Source: Nitrososphaerota archaeon
Lineage (GTDB): Archaea > Thermoproteota > Nitrososphaeria > Nitrososphaerales > Nitrosopumilaceae
Assembly (NCBI GenBank): GCA_029782475.1
Contig: JARPSM010000113.1
Span: forward strand, 1 to 33,393
DNA: 33,393 nt
Direction of reading: 5' to 3'
Part shown: positions 1-7,946 of the stretch, in pieces
How the letters are laid out: each line of letters starts with the position of its first letter
Position numbering within the stretch: position 1 is the first letter of the stretch
The notes under the pieces: generated by a model
Told to the model about the DNA's origin: nothing
Database searches by the model: none
What the model saw: only the letters and a program-made list of their open reading frames with translations
Made by a program: the position numbers and the translations under genes

Positions 1-119
1 ATCTGGCGCATGAGAAATAGTGCAAAGCACAACATCATGCGTTGGTATTTGTTTTTCATAAAATGGAATAATTCTCATTAATTCATGGATCTAAAGATCT
101 TATTTGGTGTACCATCAGG

Positions 120-311
120 TTAAATCTTAATGATTTCTAGAAAGCCATCATCAACACCGTTGAAGATGAAATAACTTCCATCATACTCTGTGAAATCACA
201 AGGCCAAGAACCTATATGCATTGAAGATGGATTATCCCAAAGCAGTGATACTATATGTTCATCAGTATCAACAATACCACCAGTCTCAACAGCATAATCC
301 CTACAAGTCAT
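120..311 (-). CDS. small uncharacterised ORF, possibly a gene remnant
   Basis: A 63-codon ORF that I do not recognise. It is not clearly intact. Its ATG overlaps the TGA of a short upstream reading frame (ATG at 358, stop at 308-310) in an ATGA arrangement. After its own TAA (120-122) the same frame stays open for 13 more plausible codons (PDGTPNKIFRSMN) to a second TAA at 78-80. This could be a decayed C-terminal piece of a secreted repeat or propeller-type protein, a tiny coupled pair of ORFs, or chance. No signal peptide, membrane segment or known motif is visible. Low confidence that it is an expressed gene. Confidence 0.3.
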   Translation of the reverse strand: MTCRDYAVETGGIVDTDEHIVSLLWDNPSSMHIGSWPCDFTEYDGSYFIFNGVDDGFLEIIKI

Positions 312-563
312 TGAATTACAGATACGGGAGGTTTGATGTCACTGCCAGTAGGATTCATCCTCTCTGATGAAATTGTAAAATTTGACCAAAGTGCAAAATA
401 AAAATCCAGATGATCTGATCACTACTTGTAAATACAATAATTGGTTTTGATCCCCAATTCTATTATCATAAAGTACGAGATCAGTATTCGTCAGGAGAAG
501 GAAATTCCATCTCAGTATTCACTAAGAACAGAAAATAAAATAAGAGAAAATTGAGGATTTGTT
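312..563. other. intergenic stretch without a supported gene
   Basis: About 250 AT-rich bases with no convincing coding frame on either strand. It holds the first copy of a 15-bp direct repeat (473-487) whose second copy lies at 969-983, plus a short minus-strand frame ending at 308. A TGATGA at 364-369 and a CTGA at 413-416 were examined as C/D boxes and rejected. Confidence 0.5.
473..487 (+). repeat. 15-bp direct repeat, copy 1
   Basis: GTACGAGATCAGTAT, identical to 969-983. The two copies bracket the small secreted-protein gene at 564-896. The flanks are only partly similar (ATAAA versus ATAAT immediately before). It may be a regulatory element shared by two promoters or the scar of an insertion; the sequence alone does not decide. 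Confidence 0.6.
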
Positions 564-896
564 TTATCCTCTTCCCATTGCTGCGTATTTGCCAGATCTT
601 CCTTTAAGAAAGAAAGCTCCTGCAATACCACCAAACACGGTACCAGCAATAACTGCTGCACCAATAACACCATCTGGACTAATATATGGAGTTCCTGAGC
701 CAGCTCCTGGATTTGCATCAGCAGATGCGACTCTTCTTGTTTGAATCTCAAGTGCTTCTTCTAGTGTGTATGATCCGGTTTGTCCTTCACTACCGACGTT
801 ACCCATGTATTGTGCAAATGCTACTGCACTTTCTGCATAGAGTCCCATAGTGAATACAGCGATTAAGGATGCTGCTAATAGTATTTTTGTATTCAT
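564..896 (-). CDS. small exported protein with signal peptide and C-terminal membrane segment
   Basis: 110-aa protein of unknown function. Residues 1-27 look like a Sec signal peptide or N-terminal anchor (Met-Asn-Thr-Lys, hydrophobic core, Ala-rich end AESAVAFA). A short polar middle (about 28-75) is rich in Gly, Ser and Glu. A Gly/Ala/Val-rich hydrophobic segment near 78-97 is followed by a basic tail (KGRSGKYAAMGRG), so an extracytoplasmic loop with a C-terminal anchor is the simplest topology. It diverges from the S15 gene. Two open frames overlapping it on either strand look like shadows. No enzymatic motif is visible and I assign no function. Confidence 0.7.
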   Translation of the reverse strand: MNTKILLAASLIAVFTMGLYAESAVAFAQYMGNVGSEGQTGSYTLEEALEIQTRRVASADANPGAGSGTPYISPDGVIGAAVIAGTVFGGIAGAFFLKGRSGKYAAMGRG

Positions 897-960
897 ACGA
901 TTTACCTGCTTGTTTTCTCTGTCGAGACTTATTTAACTTTTATTCTGAACACCAAATTTC

Positions 961-969
961 GATATAATG
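961..969 (+). promoter_or_regulatory. TATA-like box of the S15 operon
   Basis: GATATAATG lies about 52-60 bases before the proposed S15 start. The expected transcription start is near 990, giving a short leader that contains the second copy of the 15-bp repeat just downstream of the box. Confidence 0.4.
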
Positions 970-983
970 TACGAGATCAGTAT
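969..983 (+). repeat. 15-bp direct repeat, copy 2
   Basis: Identical to 473-487. It lies between the TATA-like box and the start of the S15 gene, so it is placed to bind a regulator or form part of the initiation region. Confidence 0.6.
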
Positions 984-1020
984 AAGTAACGTTTAATTCT
1001 GTTCTATAATGAGCCAAATC

Positions 1021-1470
1021 ATGGGACGAATGCACACTCACAGACATGGAAAATCACACTCCATAAGACCAGCTACACTTCGTGCACCATCATGGATTAC
1101 ACAAAGTCCTGCAGAAATTGAAGAATTAGTGATTAAATATTCTAAAGATGGTTTGACCCCTAGTCAAATCGGAATTAAATTAAGAGACCAACATTCCATT
1201 CCTCTAATCAAACCAATTATCAAAAAAAGTATGGGTCAAATTTTAGAGGAAACTGATTTGAAAGCTGAAATGCCAGAAGATTTAGAAAATATTGTTAGAA
1301 AAGCAGTCGGTCTTCAAAAACACCTTAAAGCAAACAAAGGAGATAACAGAAACGTAAGATCTTTGGAATTAATTGAGGCCAAAGTTCACAGACTATCAGT
1401 CTACTACAAAAGAATTGGAAGAATCGATAAAACATGGAAGTATAAATCCGTGGTTGCTCAACTAGAGTAA
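1021..1470 (+). CDS. rps15: 30S ribosomal protein S15 (archaeal type)
   Basis: Small-subunit ribosomal protein S15, the archaeal/eukaryotic S13-type form with an N-terminal extension. The protein starts with the conserved archaeal MGRMHTHRHGKS region, which is why I prefer ATG 1021 (149 aa) over the in-frame ATG at 1009. The S15 core occupies roughly the C-terminal 85 residues, including the basic stretch HRLSVYYKRIGRIDKTWKY that would contact 16S rRNA. Its stop codon overlaps the start of the following RecJ-like gene by one base, indicating an operon. S15-RecJ-Pcc1 is a recurring archaeal order, which supports all three calls. Confidence 0.95.
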   Translation: MGRMHTHRHGKSHSIRPATLRAPSWITQSPAEIEELVIKYSKDGLTPSQIGIKLRDQHSIPLIKPIIKKSMGQILEETDLKAEMPEDLENIVRKAVGLQKHLKANKGDNRNVRSLELIEAKVHRLSVYYKRIGRIDKTWKYKSVVAQLE

Positions 1471-2891
1471 TGACAAAATCATTAGATGAATCACTTTTAT
1501 TTTTCAAAGATAAAATTATAGATTGTATAAAATCAAAAAAATCAATTTCAGTTACAACACATATTGATTGTGATGGACTTACATCAGGCAGTATAATTAC
1601 TAAAGCCCTAATCAGAGCAGGGGCAAATTGTACCGTTAGAACATCAAAAGAATTTAGTAAAAATGTTCTAGAGTCATTCAAAACAGATTCCAGGGATTTT
1701 CATATAGTGACTGATCTAGGAGGAGGTTTTGCAAATGAGCTAAACAAGACATTAGGAGATAATTGGATTGTTTTAGATCATCATCAAATTCCAAATGAAG
1801 AATTAGATAATCCAAATGTCATAAATTCTTGGAAATATGGAATTGATGGAGGAGTAGACATTTGTTCTGGAGGAATGGCATATCTAGCATCAGAAGCATT
1901 AGATGAAAGAAATTCAGACTTGTCTGCATTAGCTATTGTTTCTGCATTGGGTGATAGGCAAGACCAAGGAGAAAGAAAATCATTTACAGGCAAAAATTTT
2001 GAGATTGCAAATACTGCCAAAGAACTAGGTTTAGTAGAAATTGATTTAGACTTGTTGTTAGTTGGAAGAGAGACTAGACCTCTTGCAGATGCTTTAGCAT
2101 TTACATCTCAACCATTTATCGAAGGGTTAACCTGGAATAGAGAAGCATGTTTTTCATTACTAAAATCATCGGAGGTCAATCTCAAAGAAGAAGGCAGATG
2201 GAGAGTACCAGCTGAGCTAAATGAAGAAGAAAAAAAACAAGTCATAGAATCAATTACAAAATATGCCTCTGGAAAAAATGCTACTGAATTAATGTCAGAA
2301 TTAATCGGATATACCTATACATTTCCAAGAGAAGACAATAAAAGTTTCTTGAGAGATGGGAGGGAATTTTCAACTATGCTAAACTCTTGTGGTAGAATTA
2401 ATCGTTCAGGGGTTGGAATGGCAGTATGTATGGGAGACAGAAATAAGATCCTACGAGAAGCTGAAACCATTCTAACAGATTACAGAAAAATGATTAGAGA
2501 ATACATGAATATTTTATCAAATGAAAGATGGAGGATTTCAGAAAGTGAAACATGTGTAATGGTAAATGGTGAAGACATAGTTCCAGAAACAATGACAGGA
2601 ACTATTTCATCATTATTTGCCGGTTCACCAAAAAACTCTGGAAAAATTGTAATATTGAGAACCAAGGCAGAAGAGAATACAATAAAGTTCTCATCAAGGA
2701 AATCTTTTGGATGTACATCAGACATCAATCTTAGTGAAATAATGAGAAATGGTGCTGAGAAATTTGATGGTATTGGAGGAGGTCATAATGCTGCTGCAGG
2801 GGCCAAAATAACTAAAGACAAATTGGATGAATTTCTTAACTATTTAGAAGTAAATGTCGTTAACGTGTCAAGTTCAGGTAATTCTCAATAA
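1470..2891 (+). CDS. archaeal RecJ-like DHH-family phosphoesterase
   Basis: 473-aa protein of the DHH/DHHA1 superfamily. Motif I THIDCDG at residues 30-36 and motif III DHH at 103-105 supply the metal ligands expected for two-metal phosphodiester hydrolysis; IVTDLGGG lies between them. The C-terminal DHHA1 domain carries GGGH at 436-439 followed by NAAAG. Archaeal homologues (RecJ-like/GAN types) are single-strand exonucleases tied to the replisome or to RNA turnover; which substrate applies here cannot be read from sequence. Translationally coupled to S15 upstream (1-base overlap). Its last 38 bases overlap pcc1. Confidence 0.88.
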   Translation: MTKSLDESLLFFKDKIIDCIKSKKSISVTTHIDCDGLTSGSIITKALIRAGANCTVRTSKEFSKNVLESFKTDSRDFHIVTDLGGGFANELNKTLGDNWIVLDHHQIPNEELDNPNVINSWKYGIDGGVDICSGGMAYLASEALDERNSDLSALAIVSALGDRQDQGERKSFTGKNFEIANTAKELGLVEIDLDLLLVGRETRPLADALAFTSQPFIEGLTWNREACFSLLKSSEVNLKEEGRWRVPAELNEEEKKQVIESITKYASGKNATELMSELIGYTYTFPREDNKSFLRDGREFSTMLNSCGRINRSGVGMAVCMGDRNKILREAETILTDYRKMIREYMNILSNERWRISESETCVMVNGEDIVPETMTGTISSLFAGSPKNSGKIVILRTKAEENTIKFSSRKSFGCTSDINLSEIMRNGAEKFDGIGGGHNAAAGAKITKDKLDEFLNYLEVNVVNVSSSGNSQ

Positions 2892-3096
2892 CATATCAAA
2901 AGAAAAAGCCGAAACTGTGAAAAAAACCTTAGAACCAGATAATGTAGATTTTCCAGAAGGATTGAGTCTTTATGTTGAAAATATTGATAACAAACTTGTT
3001 TTTAATTTTGAAAGTAAAAAAAATATGAAACAGCTTACAAGTACAGTTGATGAAGTCATGGAACATATCCAAGTTGCTCTAAAGGTGATTGAATAG
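2854..3096 (+). CDS. pcc1: KEOPS complex subunit Pcc1
   Basis: 80-aa protein with the small alpha/beta fold typical of Pcc1/CTAG: two N-terminal strands, a helix (NISKEKAETVKKTLEPDN), the strand pair LSLYVENI/KLVFNFES and a long C-terminal helix. Pcc1 is the dimerisation subunit of KEOPS, which with Kae1, Bud32 and Cgi121 makes t6A37 on ANN-decoding tRNAs. Kae1 and Bud32 are encoded about 22 kb away in this window. ATG 2854 overlaps the end of the RecJ-like gene by 38 bases, and the stop overlaps the serS start by one base. Small and divergent, so the call rests on length, pattern and the S15-RecJ-Pcc1 order. Confidence 0.8.
   Translation: MSLTCQVQVILNNISKEKAETVKKTLEPDNVDFPEGLSLYVENIDNKLVFNFESKKNMKQLTSTVDEVMEHIQVALKVIE
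3084..3089 (+). promoter_or_regulatory. Shine-Dalgarno site for serS
   Basis: GGTGAT lies inside the end of pcc1, six bases before the GTG at 3096. It complements the usual archaeal 16S 3' end and supports the GTG start and translational coupling. Confidence 0.5.
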
Positions 3097-4361
3097 TGCT
3101 AGATCCTAAACTAATCAAAGAAAAACCACAAGTAATTCGAGATATGCTCAAAGCAAGAGCTGTTGATTTTGATTTAGATGCATTGATTGAATCTGATCAA
3201 AAAAGACGTGGATTTATTCTTAAAACAGATGAATTAAGAAAAAAGAAAAACCAAGTCGCTTTAGAGATTTCACAAAAAAAGAAAGCGGGAGAGGATGCAT
3301 CTTCAATTTTGTCAGAAATGAAAACAGTTTCATCTGAATTATCAAAATTAGAATCCGAACAAGAATCAGTTGAAAAAACATATTCTAAATTAGCATTAAC
3401 CATTCCAAATCTTGTTCATGAATCAGTTCCAATAGGAGTAGATGAGAACGCAAATAAGGAAATCAAAAAATGGGGAGAAATTCCAAGTTTTGATTTTAAA
3501 ATAAATGATCACATTGATATCTCTGAGAATTTAGATTTAGTAGATCTAGAAAGAGCCGCCAAAGTAGCAGGAGCCAGATTTTATTATTTGAAAAATGATC
3601 TTGTTAGATTGAATCAATCATTAATCCACTACGGATTGGATTTTCTTGCAAAAAAAGAGTATTCGCTTGTTCAACCTCCATACATGATTAATCATGAATC
3701 TATGGAAGGGGCCGTAATTGCAGATGATTTTGAAGAAGTAATCTACAAAATAGAAGATGAAGATCTATACATGATAGGAACATCCGAGCATGCCATGGCA
3801 GCAATGAGAGCAAAAGAAATCCTGGAAGGTAAAGAACTACCATTAAGATATGCAGGAGTTAGCCCATGTTTTAGAAAAGAGGCAGGAGCTCATGGAAGAG
3901 ATCAGAAAGGGATTTTCAGAGTTCATCAATTTGACAAAATTGAACAATTCGTGTTTACAAGGCCAGAAGATTCTTGGAAAGAACATGAAAAAATGTTAGC
4001 AGTGGCTGAAGAATTTTATCAAAACTTGGAAATTTCTCACAGAGTAATGTTACTATCGTCTGGAGATATGGGAAAGGTCTCTGCAAAAACATACGATATT
4101 GAAGCTTGGATGGCAGGACAAAATGCATACAGGGAAATTGTTTCATGCTCAAACTGTTTAGATTATCAAGCAAGAAGATTGAAAATTAGATTTAGAGATA
4201 AAACAAATGAAGATACACAGTACTTGCACACTCTAAACAGTACTTTGATAGCAACAACCAGAGTCATGGTATCAATAATGGAGAATTTCCAAACTAAAGA
4301 TGGTCACATTAGAATCCCTAGTGTTTTACAGAGTTACATGGGAAATCAGAAAGAGATCTAG
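3096..4361 (+). CDS. serS: seryl-tRNA synthetase
   Basis: 421-aa class II aminoacyl-tRNA synthetase charging tRNA-Ser. The N-terminal ~110 residues form the long antiparallel coiled coil that binds the extra arm of tRNA-Ser (charged heptads between about 30 and 105). The catalytic core shows motif 2 (SPCFRKEAGAHGRDQKGIFR) and a motif 3 region (LNSTLIATTRVMVSIMENFQ). This is the ordinary SerRS type rather than the rare methanogen type. GTG start at 3096 overlaps the pcc1 stop by one base and is preceded by GGTGAT. Full length for the family. Confidence 0.96.
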   Translation: MLDPKLIKEKPQVIRDMLKARAVDFDLDALIESDQKRRGFILKTDELRKKKNQVALEISQKKKAGEDASSILSEMKTVSSELSKLESEQESVEKTYSKLALTIPNLVHESVPIGVDENANKEIKKWGEIPSFDFKINDHIDISENLDLVDLERAAKVAGARFYYLKNDLVRLNQSLIHYGLDFLAKKEYSLVQPPYMINHESMEGAVIADDFEEVIYKIEDEDLYMIGTSEHAMAAMRAKEILEGKELPLRYAGVSPCFRKEAGAHGRDQKGIFRVHQFDKIEQFVFTRPEDSWKEHEKMLAVAEEFYQNLEISHRVMLLSSGDMGKVSAKTYDIEAWMAGQNAYREIVSCSNCLDYQARRLKIRFRDKTNEDTQYLHTLNSTLIATTRVMVSIMENFQTKDGHIRIPSVLQSYMGNQKEI

Positions 4362-4371
4362 TGATATACCC

Positions 4372-4380
4372 TTATATTTT
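4372..4380 (+). promoter_or_regulatory. TATA box for rps3ae
   Basis: TTATATTTT centred about 26 bases before the TTG start, the spacing expected for a leaderless archaeal transcript. Confidence 0.55.
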
Positions 4381-4401
4381 GGGTTCAAAGGTCGTTAATA
4401 A

Positions 4402-5013
4402 TTGGCACGTAGAAAAGGTCGAGTAAAGGACAAGTGGCGAGAAAAACGCTGGGTTACAGTACATGCACCAGATTCATTCAACAATGTACCTATCGCACAT
4501 GTTCCAATTACAGATGATGAAAATGCAGTAGGTAGAGTTATCGAAGTAACACTATATGATATTCTAAAAGGAGATCCTTCACAACATCAATACAAAATCT
4601 ATTTCCAAATTCACAAGATTGATGGAGATAAGGCTATAACAATTTTCAAGAGATATGAATATTCAAAAGAATTTTTGCGAAGTTTAGTAAGGAGAGGATC
4701 ATCAAAAATTAATTTCAGTATTGATATCAAAACTAAAGATGGGTATATTTTTAGAATTAAATTATTAGCTCTAACACATAGACAACTTAACACATCCAGA
4801 CAACATGCTCTTAGATTAATTGCTCAAAAAGTAATTAACAAAACAATTCCAGAAATGACAATTGAACAATTTGTTCAAGCAACATGTTACAGTAAAATTA
4901 ATTCAGATATTATGGCAGCATTCAAGAGAGTAATTAGAGTAAGACATGTAGGTCTAGAGAAAGTAAAGCTCATCAGAACTGCAGACAAAGAAACAAAATT
5001 ACTAGAAGCATAA
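4402..5013 (+). CDS. rps3ae: 30S ribosomal protein S3Ae (eS1)
   Basis: 203-aa archaeal/eukaryotic small-subunit protein eS1, located near the mRNA exit platform in known structures. The basic N-terminus (ARRKGRVKDKWREKRW) followed by the VHAPDSFNNVPIAHVPITD region is typical of the family. TTG start at 4402, chosen because the conserved N-terminus begins directly there and a TATA box sits at leaderless spacing. It has its own promoter although it follows serS by only 40 bases. Complete. Confidence 0.95.
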   Translation: MARRKGRVKDKWREKRWVTVHAPDSFNNVPIAHVPITDDENAVGRVIEVTLYDILKGDPSQHQYKIYFQIHKIDGDKAITIFKRYEYSKEFLRSLVRRGSSKINFSIDIKTKDGYIFRIKLLALTHRQLNTSRQHALRLIAQKVINKTIPEMTIEQFVQATCYSKINSDIMAAFKRVIRVRHVGLEKVKLIRTADKETKLLEA

Positions 5014-5039
5014 CCAACAGAGTTATTCTTTTACAATAT

Positions 5040-5468
5040 ATGGTACATAAGATTGAGATTGCAATTGATGTAATTGTTCATGCAACCGAAGATATTTCAA
5101 AAATTTTCCAATCTTTTGAAGATATTTTGAGTCTTAAAGAAGATGATTTTACACTCGAGGAAATTGAAGGGCATTATGAAAATCCAATTATCATGTTAAA
5201 AGCAAAAATTGTAAAAAAACAGGCTCAAAATTTGATGAATAAAATGCTCGAACTTTTACCAGTTGAACAAATCAATGAATTAACTGAAGAAATTGAAGAA
5301 AGAATAGATGATTCTAGATTCCATATGAGACTAGACAAACAGGAATTGATCAAAGGTAATCTAATAGTTAGTGAAAAAGAGACAATAAAAATAAAAATTC
5401 ATACTCCCATTTACAACAAAAAAGACACAGTCAAAATATTTACAGACATTTTTGATAGGGTCAACTAG
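5040..5468 (+). CDS. COG1325-type RNA-binding protein (predicted exosome-associated)
   Basis: 142-aa protein resembling the archaeal RNA-binding family once described as a predicted exosome subunit (COG1325/PF01877). It begins with a strand rich in Ile/Val (HKIEIAIDVIVHATED), a helix with FEDIL, the region EEIEGHYENPIIMLKAKI, and a Glu-rich helix, ending in an Arg/Lys-containing strand pair. No catalytic residues are expected. Placed 26 bases after S3Ae, probably co-transcribed, fitting a role in RNA handling or ribosome biogenesis. Family assignment is by recognition of pattern only. Confidence 0.72.
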   Translation: MVHKIEIAIDVIVHATEDISKIFQSFEDILSLKEDDFTLEEIEGHYENPIIMLKAKIVKKQAQNLMNKMLELLPVEQINELTEEIEERIDDSRFHMRLDKQELIKGNLIVSEKETIKIKIHTPIYNKKDTVKIFTDIFDRVN

Positions 5469-5499
5469 ATTAAATAGGAATAAAACAACTACACAATTT

Positions 5500-5568
5500 G
5501 GGAATGAGGAAACATTTGCCGCTCCAGTCTGAGCGAAAGCTTTGAAGACGCCGCGACGAACCGACCCT
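5500..5568 (+). ncRNA. candidate C/D box sRNA
   Basis: A GC-richer island in an AT-rich spacer carries the full C/D order: terminal stem GGG (5500-5502) with CCC (5565-5567); C box ATGAGGA (5504-5510, one mismatch to RTGATGA); D' box CTGA (5529-5532); C' box TTGAAGA (5542-5548); D box CCGA (5561-5564, one mismatch to CTGA). The C'-to-D spacer is 12 nt, the classic archaeal guide length; the C-to-D' spacer is 18 nt. A GAAA-capped mini-stem (AGC/GCT) links D' and C'. A T-run follows at 5568-5572. Guide targets were not identified. Confidence 0.5.
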
Positions 5569-5621
5569 TTTTATCGATCAATAATTTTGAGTTATGGATT
5601 TTGCAGACCATTTAAGGTATT

Positions 5622-5631
5622 ATTTTAAATA
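5622..5631 (+). promoter_or_regulatory. TATA box for the geranylgeranyl reductase gene
   Basis: ATTTTAAATA centred about 27 bases before GTG 5654, consistent with a leaderless transcript independent of the upstream RNA. Confidence 0.55.
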
Positions 5632-5653
5632 CGGATAGACAAACCCCAATATC

Positions 5654-7111
5654 GTGGCAGATTATGATGTTATAATTGCAGGTGGAGGTCTTGCAGGTAC
5701 AATTACAGCTCAAGCTATATCTCACTATTCAAAACAAAATTTGAAAATTTTGATTGTTGACAGAAATACAGAATTTTTACCAGGTCGAAAATCACTAGCA
5801 GGATGGGTATGTGGAGATGCATGTTCCAAAGAAGCAGTTGATTTTATGTCAGAGAGAATCAAAGTTGAATGGACTAAACCAGAAATTGAACATGATGTAA
5901 AAGGAGTTATGGCATTCTCACCAGATAAAGAAACTTCAATTCCTTTTGATGGTGATGGATTTATGTTAAATCGTCAAAAATTACCAGAAATTCAAAATGA
6001 GAGATGTAAAAAAATGGGTATTGAATTTGAATATGAAATTAATGCTACAGGTTTAATCTATGAAGGACAACAAGCAGTTGGAATACAAGGAGTAGATAAC
6101 AAAACAAAACAACCATTCAAAAAAACAGCAAAAATTGTAATTGATGCAACAGGAGTCACATCTATGCTTAGAAACGGACTCCAAAACTCAACTAAAGTAG
6201 AAAAGAGAATCGATAGAAGGGATTTAGAATCAACTGGAAGATACATCATGCATTTTGAAAAAGGCCAAAATGATCTTACCGAATTTGATCCTGATTATTG
6301 TATTATTCATTTAGATCAAGACATTGCACCAGGAGGATATGGATGGGTATTTCCAAAAGGCGATACTAAAGTTAACATTGGTTTAGGGGTTGAAAAATCT
6401 CTTTTAGATAAAAGAAACAAAAGATTAGGTAAAAAAGATAACGTTCAATCATTGATGGAAGAATACCTTCACAGAAATACTGCAATAAAAAATGCAAAGC
6501 TATCAGAAGAAGCTCAAGACATTAACAATAATTCAGGAGTGTTCCAGGTTTCAGTTAGAAGACAAAACGATTGTATGGTATCAGGTGGATACGTAATGGT
6601 TGGAGATTCAGCATGGATGCCAAAACCAATTGATGCAGGTGGTATAGGACCTGCTTTAATTGCAGGTACAGTTTTAGGAAATAATGTAGCTCAAGCATTA
6701 GAAGCAAATGATGTTTCTGAAGCAAGTTTATGGCAATACAATTTAGATTACATCAAAGAATACGGATACAAAACTGCAGGTCTTGAACTCTTTAGACGAT
6801 TAATTCAACAAATGTCTAATGAACAAATCAGTTATGGAATGAAGCACTTTTTGGGCAAACTTGATGCTGAATCAATTAGTAAAGGTGAACATCCAGACTT
6901 TTCAGGATTAGGAAAGATTGGAATGATAATTAGAGGTGCAATGAATAAGACAGTTGCAGACGGACTCAGATATACTTCGAAAGAAAACCAATGGTTAGTA
7001 GAGCATTACAATAACTATCCAAAAGATCCATCAGGATTTGATGTATGGAATAAAACGCTACATCAAAGACTAGAAGAAGCATTTACAAAAATTGAATCAT
7101 TTGATTCTTAG
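5654..7111 (+). CDS. geranylgeranyl reductase family FAD-dependent oxidoreductase
   Basis: 485-aa flavoprotein of the geranylgeranyl reductase family. The Rossmann FAD motif GGGLAG is at residues 10-15 (IIAGGGLAGT), and the family signature GGYGWVFPKG followed by VNIGLG lies near residue 225. GWVCGDACSKE near residue 50 and MVGDSAWMPKPIDAGGIGPA near 315 are the conserved cofactor-binding segments. In archaea these enzymes saturate isoprenoid chains of membrane lipids (digeranylgeranylglycerophospholipid reductase) or of quinones; the exact substrate here is inference. GTG start chosen because the FAD motif follows at the usual distance. Probably cytoplasmic and membrane-associated. Confidence 0.85.
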   Translation: MADYDVIIAGGGLAGTITAQAISHYSKQNLKILIVDRNTEFLPGRKSLAGWVCGDACSKEAVDFMSERIKVEWTKPEIEHDVKGVMAFSPDKETSIPFDGDGFMLNRQKLPEIQNERCKKMGIEFEYEINATGLIYEGQQAVGIQGVDNKTKQPFKKTAKIVIDATGVTSMLRNGLQNSTKVEKRIDRRDLESTGRYIMHFEKGQNDLTEFDPDYCIIHLDQDIAPGGYGWVFPKGDTKVNIGLGVEKSLLDKRNKRLGKKDNVQSLMEEYLHRNTAIKNAKLSEEAQDINNNSGVFQVSVRRQNDCMVSGGYVMVGDSAWMPKPIDAGGIGPALIAGTVLGNNVAQALEANDVSEASLWQYNLDYIKEYGYKTAGLELFRRLIQQMSNEQISYGMKHFLGKLDAESISKGEHPDFSGLGKIGMIIRGAMNKTVADGLRYTSKENQWLVEHYNNYPKDPSGFDVWNKTLHQRLEEAFTKIESFDS

Positions 7112-7151
7112 ATCTAATATTAAATATTGTAGAAATCATTGAAAACATACT

Positions 7152-7946
7152 TTGGAAGAAGCTCAATATCTAGACTGGAATAATTCAATTCAAATTCTAA
7201 ACAAGGCATATGAGGCAGGTCTTTTTGTACTCATAATAGGTCCAAAGGGAACTGGAAAAACATCCCTAGTTAGAGATTTTGCCAAAAATAAAAATGTCAA
7301 TTTAGACTCTATCAATTTTAGTTTAAGAACTAGAGAAAGTCATCTAGTGGGCACCAAAACACTAACAGATGGAACAGTTAGTTTTGATGAAGGCCTGTTA
7401 ATCAAATCAATGAAAAGCGGAGATATGCTTTACCTAGATGAAATCAATTCAGCAGAAGCAGATGTTTTACTTAGATTAGATGAAGCATTAGATGACAGAC
7501 GTCAAATTGTATTAAAAGAATCAAGCGGAGAGGTTATCAAAGCAAAAGAGGATTGGTTCACAATAGCTACAATTAATCCATTAACACATAGCGGAACAAA
7601 AGAATTACCACCACAATTGTTAAGTAGATTTCCAGTAAGAATTAGATTAGAATATCCCCCAGAGAATATAGAATTAGAAATTATAAAAAAACATGTTTCA
7701 GGAGATCACGAATCAGAAATAATTCAAGCAATTAAACTAGCAAATACATTAAGGCAAGCTGCTGCTGTTGAAGAGTTATTTTATTCGCCAAGCTTGAGAG
7801 AAACAATTGCTTTTGCTAAATTATTAGATAAAGGAATGACAGCAAAAGAAGTAGCTGAAATTGTTTTTGGAAATGTCTATACACAATGGGGAGACATAGA
7901 ATATCAAAAAATAAGTGACATCATAACTTCAATGTTTGGAAACTAA
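7152..7946 (+). CDS. MoxR-family AAA+ ATPase (CbbQ/NorQ-like)
   Basis: 264-aa AAA+ ATPase. Walker A GPKGTGKTS at residues 30-38, Walker B MLYLDE at 92-97 followed by INSAE, a sensor-type TINPLTHSGTKELPPQLLSRF segment, and the MoxR-typical SFDEGLLIKSMKSG before Walker B. TTG start at 7152. It is followed with no gap by a von Willebrand A protein, the classical MoxR-VWA pairing. Characterised pairs (CbbQO, NorQD) remodel or activate metalloenzymes, but no obvious client gene is adjacent, so the target is unknown. Confidence 0.88.
   Translation: MEEAQYLDWNNSIQILNKAYEAGLFVLIIGPKGTGKTSLVRDFAKNKNVNLDSINFSLRTRESHLVGTKTLTDGTVSFDEGLLIKSMKSGDMLYLDEINSAEADVLLRLDEALDDRRQIVLKESSGEVIKAKEDWFTIATINPLTHSGTKELPPQLLSRFPVRIRLEYPPENIELEIIKKHVSGDHESEIIQAIKLANTLRQAAAVEELFYSPSLRETIAFAKLLDKGMTAKEVAEIVFGNVYTQWGDIEYQKISDIITSMFGN

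Noticed and set aside
364-416. TGATGA and CTGA on the plus strand as a C/D box pair
   Set aside because: No terminal stem, no internal D'/C' pair and the intervening sequence is uniformly AT-rich.
512-751. Overlapping frames on both strands across the small exported-protein gene
   Set aside because: Only the 564-896 frame has a coherent signal peptide and membrane segment; the others have no protein-like features.
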